From NCBI GenBank assembly GCA_024227565.1, contig JAAEUE010000265.1:1-63935 (forward strand): DNA of 63,935 nt, read 5' to 3'. This stretch comes from Alphaproteobacteria bacterium. Lineage in GTDB: Bacteria > Pseudomonadota > Alphaproteobacteria > Rhizobiales > CAJQND01. Positions 46,332 to 55,434 of this stretch are shown piece after piece. A program made the position numbers and the translations under genes. The notes beneath the pieces were generated by a model. That model saw only the letters and a list, made by a program, of their open reading frames with translations, ran no database searches and was not told the DNA's origin. The first letter of the stretch is position 1. Every line of letters begins with the position of its first letter.

Positions 46332-46378
46332 GCGCTTACGCGAAATTGGGTTCGTTTCGCAGAATCGGTTTTTTTGGC
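46332..46378 (+). repeat. Conserved 46-bp hairpin/T-run element downstream of dksA
   Basis: Starts about 45 bases after the dksA stop. Reads gcttacgcgaaattgggttc then gtttcgcagaatcgg and a seven-T run. The stem gcgaaa/tttcgc is perfect with a nine-base loop, so it can act as a terminator. A second copy, in the same orientation relative to its gene, follows the DUF302 gene at 19102-19057. Confidence 0.7.
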
Positions 46379-46450
46379 CGTTTTCTGCGCGCCAAGATGA
46401 ACGAGCGTGGGTGGATTCAGATACGAAAGTCATCTAATTAGTGGCGTATG

Positions 46451-46654
46451 CCCTAACTTCCCCGCGTCCCTGCGAATGCAGGGGGGTGGGAGAGAGCAGG
46501 GGTGGGGAACTACTTCACCTTCGTCATGCCTGCGTAGGCAGGCATCCAGGGCCACCGAGGCTAGAGCTCTGTTGCCCCTGGATTCCCGCCTTCGCGGGAA
46601 TGACGGGTAAGGGCCGGAATGACGGGTAAGGTCCGGAGTGACGGATAGAGGTCG
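46451..46654. repeat. GC-rich dispersed hairpin repeat, copy C, with 19-bp tandem tail
   Basis: Contains the palindromes atgcctgcgtaggcaggcat and gattcccgccttcgcgggaat, related to those of copy A. The 3' end is a tandem array of three 19-bp units at 46598-46654 (unit gaatgacgggtaagggccg with drift). It lies between dksA and the DeoR-regulated locus; no gene is supported in 46379-46868. Confidence 0.85.
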
Positions 46655-46868
46655 GATTGATGGGATGAAGGCTGCAAAAATGTACAAAATCGCGAAATCG
46701 GTCATTTGGTGGCAAAAGGCGTCTTCCGCACGGCACCTTGTAACCTATTGAAACAACAATCAGCTTTCGTTGGAAATTGATTTTAGGAATTTTTTACTTG
46801 ACAGCGTCACGCTGGTCAGGCTATAAAACCATAAGCTAACACAGCCAAGCCCGGACACGAGGCTCTCC

Positions 46869-47648
46869 TTACCCCACAGATTGAAACTCCGTCGATGCCT
46901 CCTCAAGCGCATTCAAGATCGCACGCGGCGGGGTCCGGTCTGTGACCAGCAAGTCGACCTCACTGAAGTCACACGCCTTTACCAACGCCGTACGGGCGAA
47001 CTTGGTGTGGTCTGTGATCACGATGCGCCTCTGGCCACAGCCCAGCACCGTGCGGGCAAACTCCGCTTCGGCCAGTTGATGGTCCATCAACCCGGTTTCT
47101 GCGCTCACAGCCGCAATGGAGATGATGGCATGGCGCACCGAGAAATTTCGCACGAAGTCAATTGCGGAGCGCCCGAACGCCGCGCCATTGTCGCCGTGCA
47201 GTTCGCCGCCGGCCATATACACCTTGTTGCCGTTCACAATCGCCAGAGTGCGGGCGATGTCGGAGGAGTTGGTGACAATGGTCAGGCCGGTCTTGCTCAA
47301 GAGCTCGCGTGCCAGAATGGAAGTGGTGGTGCCGGTGTCGAGCATAACGCTGTCGCCATCGGAAATCATGCCGGCCACATGGCGCGCTATGGCCAGTTTT
47401 TCCGCCGCGTTCTCACGCATGCGCCGGTCGAAGGGGGCTTCGGCGCCAAAGTGGGGAGGGCTGACCGCCCCGTGATGCTTGATCAGACTGCCCCGTTCCA
47501 CCAGCGGGCGAATATCGCGCCGGATAGTCTCCAGCGACACACCCATGCTGCGCGCCAGCTCACCAATGCGAATGGTGCCTGCGGTGCGTGTGGTTTCGAC
47601 AATTTTCAATTGCCGCCCTGTGAGATTTGTGTCCGCTTTGGCCGTCAT
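46869..47648 (-). CDS. DeoR-family transcriptional regulator of the adjacent osmolyte operon
   Basis: A 259-residue regulator: N-terminal DeoR helix-turn-helix (GTIRIGELARSMGVSLETIRRDIRPLVERG) and the C-terminal sensor domain with DTGTTTSILAREL, TLAIVNGNKVYMAGGELHGDNGAAFG and FDRRMRENAAEK. This domain is related to sugar-phosphate isomerases, and most characterised members sense phosphorylated metabolites. It is divergent from the transporter/kinase/dehydrogenase operon and is its probable controller. ATG 47648 removes a long unrelated extension of the frame. Confidence 0.92.
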   Translation of the reverse strand: MTAKADTNLTGRQLKIVETTRTAGTIRIGELARSMGVSLETIRRDIRPLVERGSLIKHHGAVSPPHFGAEAPFDRRMRENAAEKLAIARHVAGMISDGDSVMLDTGTTTSILARELLSKTGLTIVTNSSDIARTLAIVNGNKVYMAGGELHGDNGAAFGRSAIDFVRNFSVRHAIISIAAVSAETGLMDHQLAEAEFARTVLGCGQRRIVITDHTKFARTALVKACDFSEVDLLVTDRTPPRAILNALEEASTEFQSVG

Positions 47649-47670
47649 GCGTCTAATTTTATGACAAATA

Positions 47671-47719
47671 GCAAAAAATGCCAACTTATTTGGATGCAAA
47701 ACAACAAAAGCGGGCAAAA
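47671..47719. promoter_or_regulatory. Clustered GCAAAA repeats in the DeoR/operon divergent region
   Basis: GCAAAA occurs at 47671, 47696 and 47714 in an AT-rich patch just upstream of the DeoR gene and about 130-175 bp before the binding-protein gene. Such direct repeats could be operator half-sites for the DeoR-type protein. Evidence is position and repetition only. Confidence 0.3.
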
Positions 47720-47845
47720 TCTCACATAATCGCCTCAAACTCACTTGACTCATCGACCGGCCCCCATGCACATTTCAGCGACAGGGCGCGCACCAGGGTT
47801 TAGCCGGAAATTTCAGACGCCCATCAAACGTGGAGGATGTCACTC

Positions 47846-48814
47846 ATGTTCAAGACTTCATCAATTCGGTCGCTGCTCGTGGCGGCCACGGCTCTTGCCG
47901 GGGTTGCGCTGGCACCGTTGCCGGCCTTAGCGGATGTGGAATCCAAAGATCCCATCAAACTCACCTTGCATGACTGGACTGGCCAGCTGATCACAACCCG
48001 CATTATGGGCGAGGTTCTGAAGAAGGCCGGATACAACATCGAATACGTGCAAGCCGACTACATTGCCCAGTTTGCGGGCTTGCAGTCTGGCGACCTGCAC
48101 GTTGCCATGGAAATGTGGGAAACCACCGGCAAGGACGCCATGGAAGCTTCCTTGAAAACCGGCAAGACGGTTGATCTTGGCGAAACCGGCATGGATGCCA
48201 AGGAAGAGTGGTGGTACCCCACCTACATGAAAGAGAAGTGCCCGGGCCTGCCAAACTGGGAAGCGCTGAAAGACGAAAAGTGCGCTGAAGCTTTCTCCAT
48301 CGCCGAAACCGCACCGAAGGGGCGCTATCTTGGCGGCCCGGTCACCTGGGGTGGGTTTGACGATGAGCGCGCTGAAGCGCTTGGCTTGCCGTTCGAAGTG
48401 ATCCATGCGGGCACCGATGCGGCGCTGTTTGCCGAACTGGAATCTGCCTATCAGCGCAAGGCGCCGATTATGCTTTGGGTTTATGCACCACATTGGGCCG
48501 TTGCCAAGTTCAAGGGCGAGTGGGTGGAATTTCCTGAGTACACCGACGAGTGCTACAAAGACCCGAAATGGGGCACCAACAAAGAGATGGCCTATGACTG
48601 CGGCAAACCGTTTGGCTGGATCAAAAAGGTTGGATGGAAAGACGGCGAGAAAAAATGGCCTGGCGCTTACAAGGCCGTTCGCAACTTCAAGATCAAGAAC
48701 GATGAAATGAGCCAGTTGATCGTTGAGGTCGATCTGGACAAGAAGAAGCTTGAAGATGTGGTTGCCGCTTGGGTTGCCAAGAACGAAGACCGCTGGAAGG
48801 CTTGGATCAAGTAG
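47846..48814 (+). CDS. Betaine-type ABC transporter substrate-binding protein
   Basis: A 322-residue periplasmic protein with a signal peptide (1-29, ending PALADV) and an OpuAC/ProX-like fold: LTLHDWTGQLITTRIMGEVLKKAGYNIEYVQAD, VAMEMWETTGKDAM, and several Trp residues that could form an aromatic cage for a quaternary amine. Two Cys pairs are present. GGAGG nine bases before ATG 47846 fixes the start. First gene of the operon. The ligand is probably a betaine-like cation; the exact compound is unknown. Confidence 0.9.
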   Translation: MFKTSSIRSLLVAATALAGVALAPLPALADVESKDPIKLTLHDWTGQLITTRIMGEVLKKAGYNIEYVQADYIAQFAGLQSGDLHVAMEMWETTGKDAMEASLKTGKTVDLGETGMDAKEEWWYPTYMKEKCPGLPNWEALKDEKCAEAFSIAETAPKGRYLGGPVTWGGFDDERAEALGLPFEVIHAGTDAALFAELESAYQRKAPIMLWVYAPHWAVAKFKGEWVEFPEYTDECYKDPKWGTNKEMAYDCGKPFGWIKKVGWKDGEKKWPGAYKAVRNFKIKNDEMSQLIVEVDLDKKKLEDVVAAWVAKNEDRWKAWIK

Positions 48815-48840
48815 CGGGTGTGACGCTCGTTGTTTAGAAC

Positions 48841-48968
48841 GCCCGCCTGCGCTGTGACGTCTGCGCAGGCGGGTATCCCAAACTTCCCGCGCCCCTGCGA
48901 AAGCAGGGGCCCATAGCTCTGGCCGTTCGGATGGCTCGTGTGGGTTCCTGCTTTCGCAGGAACGCGGG
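48841..48968. repeat. GC-rich dispersed hairpin repeat, copy D, inside the operon
   Basis: Sits in the 200-bp gap between the binding-protein and ATPase genes. It has the full word order of copies A and B: gcgcccctgcgaaagcaggg, cccatagctct, then ggttcctgctttcgcaggaac. A hairpin between binding protein and the remaining genes could lower downstream expression, a common arrangement in ABC operons. An open frame running from the repeat into the ATPase gene is not its true start. Confidence 0.85.
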
Positions 48969-49014
48969 TTTGCCTCTCGCTCTTAAACCCAACAGCTCAA
49001 GCGCTCAAAACCAT

Positions 49015-50046
49015 ATGGCAACAAATTCCCCCAAACTCGAATGCCGCTCTGTCTGGAAGCTCTTTGGCAGCGGTGCTGCGGAGGCTCTTCAGGAAGGTGG
49101 CGGCAAGCTGGATGATGCAGCCCTCGAGCAGCAACAGCTGATCGGGGCTGTGCGCGATGTGAACCTTGAGGTGCTGGAGGGCGAGATCTTCGTCATCATG
49201 GGGCTGTCCGGTTCCGGCAAGTCCACCCTGGTGCGCTGTATGTCGCGGCTTATTGAGCCGACAGCCGGCGAGATTCTGTTCAATGGCGAGAACCTGCTGA
49301 CGGCCAGTGCAGCGCGGATGATCGAAATCCGGCGCCACCAGATGGGCATGGTGTTCCAACACTTTGCCCTGCTGCCGCATCTAACCGTTCTGGGGAATGT
49401 TGCGTTCCCGCTGGAAATCCAGGGCGTGGACCGGTCCACACGCGAGGAACGGGCCACCAAAATGATTGAGCTGGTGGGGCTGGAGGGCCGCGAAGAGTTC
49501 TTCCCCAATGAGCTATCGGGCGGACAGCAACAACGGGTGGGCATTGCAAGGTCATTGTCGGTGGAGCCGGAGATCTGGTTCCTCGATGAGCCGTTCTCTG
49601 CGCTCGATCCATTGATCCGGCGGGAAATGCAGGACGAGTTCATTCGCCTGCAAAACGTACTGAAGAAGACCATCGTCTTCATCACCCATGATTTCGATGA
49701 AGCCATCAGGCTGGCCGACCGCGTTGCCATCATGAAGGACGGCAAGGTGGTGCAAACCGGAACCCCTGAAGAGCTGGTGCTGAACCCGGCGGACGACTAT
49801 GTGGCTGAATTCACCCTCAATGTGACCAAGGCCAAAGTGGTGCGGGTGCGCACCATCATGAAGCGTCTGCCCGAAAAGGCACCAAAGGGCGGTTATGGCG
49901 GCACCGTTCTGGCCGGCGACACCGTGGCGGAGGTGGCGCCCCTGGTTGAGAATTCCAAGAAAACCTTGCGGGTTTTGGACGAGCAAGGGGAGATTGTGGG
50001 CTGTCTAAGCCGGGATGATGTTGTGACCATCATGATGCAGGCCTGA
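49015..50046 (+). CDS. Betaine-type ABC transporter ATPase (ProV/OpuAA-like)
   Basis: A 343-residue ATPase: Walker A GLSGSGKS near 63, Q-loop MVFQHFALLPH, signature LSGGQQQRVGIARSL, Walker B EIWFLDEPFSALDP, and H-loop VFITHDFDEA. A C-terminal extension of about 80 residues ending RVLDEQGEIVGCLSRDDVVTIM resembles a single CBS-type sensor unit, as in ProV. ATG 49015 begins sequence typical of ProV (CRSVWKLFGSG). Next gene starts 4 bp later. Confidence 0.93.
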   Translation: MATNSPKLECRSVWKLFGSGAAEALQEGGGKLDDAALEQQQLIGAVRDVNLEVLEGEIFVIMGLSGSGKSTLVRCMSRLIEPTAGEILFNGENLLTASAARMIEIRRHQMGMVFQHFALLPHLTVLGNVAFPLEIQGVDRSTREERATKMIELVGLEGREEFFPNELSGGQQQRVGIARSLSVEPEIWFLDEPFSALDPLIRREMQDEFIRLQNVLKKTIVFITHDFDEAIRLADRVAIMKDGKVVQTGTPEELVLNPADDYVAEFTLNVTKAKVVRVRTIMKRLPEKAPKGGYGGTVLAGDTVAEVAPLVENSKKTLRVLDEQGEIVGCLSRDDVVTIMMQA

Positions 50047-50050
50047 TGGG

Positions 50051-52084
50051 ATGAGTTCGCCAGACACATATGCCGGCACTGCGGCAGAGCCCCGCCGAAA
50101 AGGCTGGCAGTTCACCCGCTGGCATGGGGTTTGGGGCGTCGCGCTGTTCGCCTTCGTGATGTTCTGGCTTTATGGCAAGCCGGTTGCACGCTGGGCGTTC
50201 TCAATGCCGCGTGACATGCAGATCCCGTTCAAACGTTGGATCAGCACTTTCATGAAATGGCTGGTGGATGAGGCCAGCTTTGGTCTGTTCACCTTCACCG
50301 AGCTCACCCGCTTCATCGCCGCGGTGATCGAGTTCCCTTACAAGGTTGCGCTTAGCTTTCTGTCCACCGGGTTCCTGAAAGGCCAGGGCTCGGATGCGGT
50401 GCAGATCTTGCCGCCTGTGTCGTGGATTGCTGTGATCGCGATCTTCGCGATGATCGGCTATTTCGCCGGCGGGCGCAGGCTGGCTGTTTTGGTTGGTGCC
50501 TGTTTCGGTTTCCTGGCGCTGTTTGGCCAGTGGAACAACGCCATGGTGACCCTGGCATCGATCCTGATTGCGGTGCCGCTGGGCATTGCGGGTGGACTGA
50601 TGCTCGGCATTGCCGGTTACCGCTGGAAGTGGTTTGCGCTGTTCTTGAAGCCACTTCTGGACCTGATGCAGACCGTTCCGGTGTTTGCCTATCTGGTGCC
50701 CATCTTGTTCCTCTTCGGCTTTGGGCCCACCGCTGCCGTGGTGGCCACCATCATCTACGCCCTTCCGCCCATGACCCGCATTTCCATGCTGGCCCTGAGG
50801 GGCGTGCCTGACGAGGTGCATGATTTGGGGCGCATGTTGGGGTGCACCGGGCGACAGATGACCTGGCGGGTGCTTGTGCCCTCTGCCATGCAAGGGCTGA
50901 TGGTGGGGGTCAACCAGGTGATCATGCTGGCGCTCAACATGGTGATCATCGCCTCGATGATTGGTGCTGGCGGTTTGGGTTATGAGGTTTTGACAGCCTT
51001 GCGCCGGCTGGACATTGGCCGCGGCGTTGAGGCTGGTCTGGCCATCGTGGCGTTGGCCATTGCGCTGGACCGGCTCTCGCAAGCGCTTGCCACCCGCTCG
51101 CGGGCCCATCACCAGGAAGGTTCCGCCACAGGCAGCTTCGTGCAGCGAAATCCCTATACTGTTGCATCGGGGCTGCTTGTGGTGGTTACCGGTTTGATCG
51201 GCCTGGCTGTTCCGGCCGTGCAAACCTACCCGGAGGCCTTGCAACTCTCCACCGGCACGTTCTGGTCGGAAGTTGTGAAGTGGATCAACATCAACTTCTT
51301 TGACGAACTGGAGGCGGTGAAGAACGCTCTCCTGCTCAATGTGATGATCCCGTTCAAACGCTTCTTGCTGGGGCTGCCCTGGCTTGGCGTGACCTTGCTG
51401 CTCGGCCTCTTGGGCTATGCGCTCGCCGGCTGGCGTCTAGGGCTCATGGTTGTGGTGTTGGCCTTTCTCATTGCGGTCACCGGGCAATGGAACAAGGCCA
51501 TGGTGACCGTCTATCTGTGCGGCATTTCGGTGGTTCTGGCGTGCCTGTTCGGTGTGCCCATCGCCATTCTCACGGCCGAACGAGCGCGGCTTTGGAAATG
51601 GGTTGAGGCGGTGATCGACACTCTGCAAACCTTGCCGTCGTTCGTTTATCTGATGCCGGCGGTCATGCTGTTCCGGGTTGGAGACTTTACCGCCACAATC
51701 GCAGTTGTGGCCTATGCCATCGCGCCCGCCATCCGCTACACGGCACATGGGCTTCGCCAGGTTGATCCGCAGCTTGTGGAGGCGGGAACTGCCGCCGGCT
51801 GCACGCCCTGGCAATTGCTCACCAAGATCAAGCTTAAGCTGGCCCTGCCGGAGATCATGCTGGGCCTGAACCAGACCATCATGTTGGCGCTCTCCATGCT
51901 GGTGATCACAGCTCTGGTGGGCACGCGCGATCTGGGCCAGGAGGTCTATATCGCGCTCACCAAGGCCGACACCGGGCGCGGCATCGTTGCCGGCTTGTCC
52001 GTGGCCTTCATCGCCATCATCGCAGATCGACTGATTTCAGCGGGCGCCGACCGCATGCGCGCGCGCCTTGGATTAAAGAGATAA
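50051..52084 (+). CDS. Double-length betaine-type ABC permease (two ProW domains fused)
   Basis: A 677-residue membrane protein made of two ProW-like halves (about 30-350 and 370-670). Each half has a GQWN(N/K)AMVT segment and an EAA loop for ATPase contact: EVHDLGRMLGCTGRQMTWRVLVPSAM in the first and QLVEAGTAAGCTPWQLLTKIKLKLALPE in the second. Ordinary ProW is about 300-350 residues and dimerises; here both halves are one polypeptide and can specialise. It lies 4 bp after the ATPase gene and 11 bp before the first kinase gene, clearly one operon. Confidence 0.92.
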   Translation: MSSPDTYAGTAAEPRRKGWQFTRWHGVWGVALFAFVMFWLYGKPVARWAFSMPRDMQIPFKRWISTFMKWLVDEASFGLFTFTELTRFIAAVIEFPYKVALSFLSTGFLKGQGSDAVQILPPVSWIAVIAIFAMIGYFAGGRRLAVLVGACFGFLALFGQWNNAMVTLASILIAVPLGIAGGLMLGIAGYRWKWFALFLKPLLDLMQTVPVFAYLVPILFLFGFGPTAAVVATIIYALPPMTRISMLALRGVPDEVHDLGRMLGCTGRQMTWRVLVPSAMQGLMVGVNQVIMLALNMVIIASMIGAGGLGYEVLTALRRLDIGRGVEAGLAIVALAIALDRLSQALATRSRAHHQEGSATGSFVQRNPYTVASGLLVVVTGLIGLAVPAVQTYPEALQLSTGTFWSEVVKWININFFDELEAVKNALLLNVMIPFKRFLLGLPWLGVTLLLGLLGYALAGWRLGLMVVVLAFLIAVTGQWNKAMVTVYLCGISVVLACLFGVPIAILTAERARLWKWVEAVIDTLQTLPSFVYLMPAVMLFRVGDFTATIAVVAYAIAPAIRYTAHGLRQVDPQLVEAGTAAGCTPWQLLTKIKLKLALPEIMLGLNQTIMLALSMLVITALVGTRDLGQEVYIALTKADTGRGIVAGLSVAFIAIIADRLISAGADRMRARLGLKR

Positions 52085-52095
52085 AGAGGGCCGAA

Positions 52096-52980
52096 ATGTC
52101 AGATCCCGGCAAACGCATCGAAGCTGTTCCTTACTGGACGTCTGCCATCACCTGGGAGCCACTGAAGGGCGGCTTGTCGAATGAAAGTTTTACGGTGACC
52201 CAGAATGGGGAGAAGTTCGTCTGCCGCTTTGGTATCGATTTTCCCTTCCACCATGTGTCGCGCGAGCGCGAGATCATGGTGACGCGGGCGGCCCATGCGG
52301 CAGGTTTTGCCCCGGAGCTGGTTTATTCTGAGCCCGGCATCATGATCTCCCGCTTCATCGACGCCAAGACCTATGGGGCGGAGGATGTGCAGGCCAACCT
52401 TGGCCGCATTGCCGAGACTGTCGGCCAGTTCCACAACACCATGGCCCACCATGTGCGCGGGGCGGGCTTCATCTTCTGGGTGTTCCACGTGATCCGCGAC
52501 TATGCCCGCACCTTGCGCGAAGGCGGCAGCCGGAAGATGGACCAGCTGCTGGCCTACCTGGCGCTGGCTGAAGAAATGGAGACAGCCCAGGTGCCGCTGC
52601 CCATCGTCTTTGGTCATCACGACTTTCTCCCCGCCAACTTCATGGATGACGGCGAGAAGCTCTGGATTATCGACTTTGAATATGCCGGCTTCTCAACTGC
52701 CATGTTTGATCTGGCGGGCATCGCCTCCAACGCTGAGTTTGATGCGGGCCAGGCCGATGAGCTGTTGAGCGTCTATTTCGGCCGCGCCCCAGACGATGCC
52801 CTGCGCAAGAGCCATGCGGCCATGCAGTGTGCGTCGCTTCTGCGCGAAGCCATGTGGAGCATGGTTTCTGAACTCCGTCTGGATGTGCCCGGCGTGGATT
52901 ACGAGGAATACACCGAGGAGAACCTCGCGATGCTCGAGACAGCGGTGGAGGTCTATCGCTCCACGCACGGGAGGGTTTGA
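52096..52980 (+). CDS. Choline-kinase-like phosphotransferase, first copy
   Basis: A 294-residue protein of the choline kinase/aminoglycoside phosphotransferase fold. The nucleotide loop is LKGGLSNESFTV near 22, the catalytic loop is FGHHDFLPANFM near 175, and the metal-binding motif is IDFEYAGFSTAMFDLA near 195. All core residues for phosphoryl transfer to a hydroxyl are present. The gene is 11 bp after the permease and 3 bp before the first dehydrogenase. I infer it phosphorylates an imported methylated aminoalcohol-like compound, because the regulator is of a type that senses phosphorylated effectors. Confidence 0.88.
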   Translation: MSDPGKRIEAVPYWTSAITWEPLKGGLSNESFTVTQNGEKFVCRFGIDFPFHHVSREREIMVTRAAHAAGFAPELVYSEPGIMISRFIDAKTYGAEDVQANLGRIAETVGQFHNTMAHHVRGAGFIFWVFHVIRDYARTLREGGSRKMDQLLAYLALAEEMETAQVPLPIVFGHHDFLPANFMDDGEKLWIIDFEYAGFSTAMFDLAGIASNAEFDAGQADELLSVYFGRAPDDALRKSHAAMQCASLLREAMWSMVSELRLDVPGVDYEEYTEENLAMLETAVEVYRSTHGRV

Positions 52981-52983
52981 GGC

Positions 52984-55425
52984 ATGGCCATTCCAGATCG
53001 CGCTGAAATCATCGTCATCGGCGGCGGCATCATCGGCTGCTCCACCGCCTATCATCTGGCGCGCGACCATAAGGCCGATGTGCTGCTGCTGGAGCAGGGT
53101 AAGCTTACCGGCGGCTCCACCTGGCATGCGGCCGGGCTTGTGGGCCAGCTGCGCTCGTCTGCCTCGATCACTCAGGTGCTGAAGTATTCTGTCGATCTCT
53201 ACAAGCAGCTTGCCGACGAGACCGGACTTGAGACCGGCTGGAAGATGACCGGGTGCCTGCGGCTCGCCACCAACGAAGACCGCTGGACCGAGTACAAGCG
53301 CCTGGCCACCACCGCGCAAAGCTTCGGCATGGACATGGAGCTGGTGTCGCCCTCTGAGATCAAGGCCATGTGGCCGCTGATGGATGTGAGCGACCTTGTG
53401 GGCGCAAGCTGGCTGCCCACCGATGGTCAGGCCAGCCCGTCCGACATCACCCAATCGCTCGCTAAAGGCGCCCGCATGCATGGGGCAAAGCTGGTGGAGG
53501 GGGTTCGGGTGACCGGCTTTGTGATGGACGGCGGGCGCATCACGGCGGTTGAAACCAACCAGGGCACCATTGCCTGCGAGACGGTGGTGAACTGCGGCGG
53601 GCAATGGGCGAGGCAGATTGGCGCCATGGCCGGCATTAATGTGCCCCTGCAGCCGGTCAAGCACCAGTACATCATCACCGAGGCGATCGACGCGCTGAGC
53701 ACCGATGCGGCCACCATTCGCGATCCGGACCGGTTCACCTACTTCAAGGAGGAAGTGGGCGGTCTGGTTTTGGGGGGCTACGAGCACAACCCTATCGCCT
53801 GGACCACGGGCGATGTGCCTGATGATTTTGAGTTCCAGCTGTTTGATGACGACTGGGATCATTTTGAGCAGCATCTAGAGCACGCAGTTGCCCGGATACC
53901 GGTGCTCGCCCAGACCGGGGTCAAACAGATGATCAACGGACCGGAGAGCTTCACGCCAGATGGCAACTTCATTCTGGGCAGCGCGCCGGAATGTTCCAAC
54001 ATGTATGTTGGCGCAGGCTTCAACGCGTTCGGTATTGCCTCAGGTGGTGGGGCCGGCTGGGTGTTGGCCCAGTGGGTCGTTGACGGCGAGGCGCCCATGG
54101 ACCTGTGGGTGGTGGACATCCGCCGCTTTACCGATCTGCATGAGGACCGCGACTGGGTGTGTGAGCGCACGCTGGAGGCCTATGGCAAGCATTACACCAT
54201 CGGCTTTCCGCACGAGGAACATGAAAGTGGGCGGGGGCGCATCGTGTCTCCGCTTTATGACCGGCTGAAAGATCACCGCGCGGTGTTCGGCGCCAAGCTG
54301 GGGTGGGAGCGGCCAAACTGGTTTGCCCCTGAAGGCATGGAGCCTGCGGACGTTTATTCCATGGGCCGGCAGAACTGGTTTGAGGCTGTCGGCGAGGAGC
54401 ACCGGCTGGTGCGCGAGGCGGCCGGGATCTTCGACCAGTCATCGTTTGCCAAGTATGAGGTCTCAGGCGCCGATGCGGCAGCGGCACTCGATTGGATCTG
54501 CGCCAACCGGGTGGCAAAGCCCGTGGGACGCCTGACCTACACCCAGCTCTTGAACTCAAGAGGCGGGATTGAATGCGACTTGACCGTGGCGAGGCTGGCT
54601 GAGGACCTGTTCTATGTGGTCACGGGCACCGGCTTCCGGGTGCACGATGGGGCGTGGATCAGCGATCACATTCCCGCAGAGCTGGATGCAGTGTTGACGG
54701 ATGTGACCGAAGCGTTCGGCACCTTGTCTCTCATGGGGCCGTGCTCACGTGATGTGCTGCAGGCCGTCACCTTCGATGATTGCTCCAATGAGGGCTTTCC
54801 GTTTGCCCATGTGCGCGAGATCACGATTGCCGGGCACACTGTGCGGGCGCTGCGGATCACCTATTGCGGCGAACTGGGATGGGAGCTTCACGTTCCGCTT
54901 GCGGCAACCGGAGATGTGTTCGATGCCTTGATGGAGGAGGGCAAGAACCACGGCGTGCGCCCGGTCGGCTACCGCGCGCTTGAAGCCTTGCGCCTGGAGA
55001 AGGGCTACCGGGCCTGGAGTTCTGATATCACGCCTAATGACAATCCGTTCGAGGCGGGCTTGAGCTGGGCGGTGAAGCTGAAGTCCGAGATCCCGTTCAT
55101 GGGCCAGGCGGCCGCCGAAAAGGCGGCCAACTCGGTTCCCAAGAAGCTGCTGGCCGGGTTCACGGTTGATAATCCGGACATTGTTCTGTTGGGCCGCGAG
55201 ACCATCCTGCGCAACGGCGAGTTTGCCGGCTATCTCACCAGTGGCGGCTACGGCTACACCGTCGGCAAGCCGATTGGATATGGTTATGTCCGCGCGGCAG
55301 ATGGCGTCACGGAGGATTATGTGAGGGCCGGGTCCTATGAGCTCGTGGTGGCGCAAGAAAAAGTGCCCGCGCAGGTGCACCTGGAACCGCTCTATGACCC
55401 GGAAAACCTGAGGGTGAAAGCTTAG
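52984..55425 (+). CDS. FAD-GcvT dehydrogenase (dimethylglycine/sarcosine dehydrogenase-like), first copy
   Basis: An 813-residue two-domain enzyme. Residues about 1-400 form a DAO-type FAD domain (IIVIGGGIIGCSTAYHLA near 9) with the GSTWHAAGL segment whose His carries covalent FAD in dimethylglycine dehydrogenase. Residues about 440-810 form a GcvT-like folate domain (GGIECDLTV, GELGWELHVP, RALEALRLEKGYRAWSSDI). Such enzymes oxidise N-methyl groups and pass the one-carbon unit to tetrahydrofolate. It follows the first kinase gene by 3 bp and precedes a paralogue by 9 bp. Substrate unknown; a phosphorylated N-methylated compound is my inference. Confidence 0.92.
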   Translation: MAIPDRAEIIVIGGGIIGCSTAYHLARDHKADVLLLEQGKLTGGSTWHAAGLVGQLRSSASITQVLKYSVDLYKQLADETGLETGWKMTGCLRLATNEDRWTEYKRLATTAQSFGMDMELVSPSEIKAMWPLMDVSDLVGASWLPTDGQASPSDITQSLAKGARMHGAKLVEGVRVTGFVMDGGRITAVETNQGTIACETVVNCGGQWARQIGAMAGINVPLQPVKHQYIITEAIDALSTDAATIRDPDRFTYFKEEVGGLVLGGYEHNPIAWTTGDVPDDFEFQLFDDDWDHFEQHLEHAVARIPVLAQTGVKQMINGPESFTPDGNFILGSAPECSNMYVGAGFNAFGIASGGGAGWVLAQWVVDGEAPMDLWVVDIRRFTDLHEDRDWVCERTLEAYGKHYTIGFPHEEHESGRGRIVSPLYDRLKDHRAVFGAKLGWERPNWFAPEGMEPADVYSMGRQNWFEAVGEEHRLVREAAGIFDQSSFAKYEVSGADAAAALDWICANRVAKPVGRLTYTQLLNSRGGIECDLTVARLAEDLFYVVTGTGFRVHDGAWISDHIPAELDAVLTDVTEAFGTLSLMGPCSRDVLQAVTFDDCSNEGFPFAHVREITIAGHTVRALRITYCGELGWELHVPLAATGDVFDALMEEGKNHGVRPVGYRALEALRLEKGYRAWSSDITPNDNPFEAGLSWAVKLKSEIPFMGQAAAEKAANSVPKKLLAGFTVDNPDIVLLGRETILRNGEFAGYLTSGGYGYTVGKPIGYGYVRAADGVTEDYVRAGSYELVVAQEKVPAQVHLEPLYDPENLRVKA

Positions 55426-55434
55426 GAGCCAGCC

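Noticed and set aside
46881..47729. 282-residue open frame on the plus strand
   Set aside because: Antisense to the DeoR regulator; composition is that of a shadow.
48931..49014. Upstream start for the ABC ATPase
   Set aside because: The extension is translated repeat D; family-like sequence begins at ATG 49015.
52693..53874. 393-residue open frame on the minus strand
   Set aside because: Antisense to the first kinase and first dehydrogenase genes, which have clear motifs.
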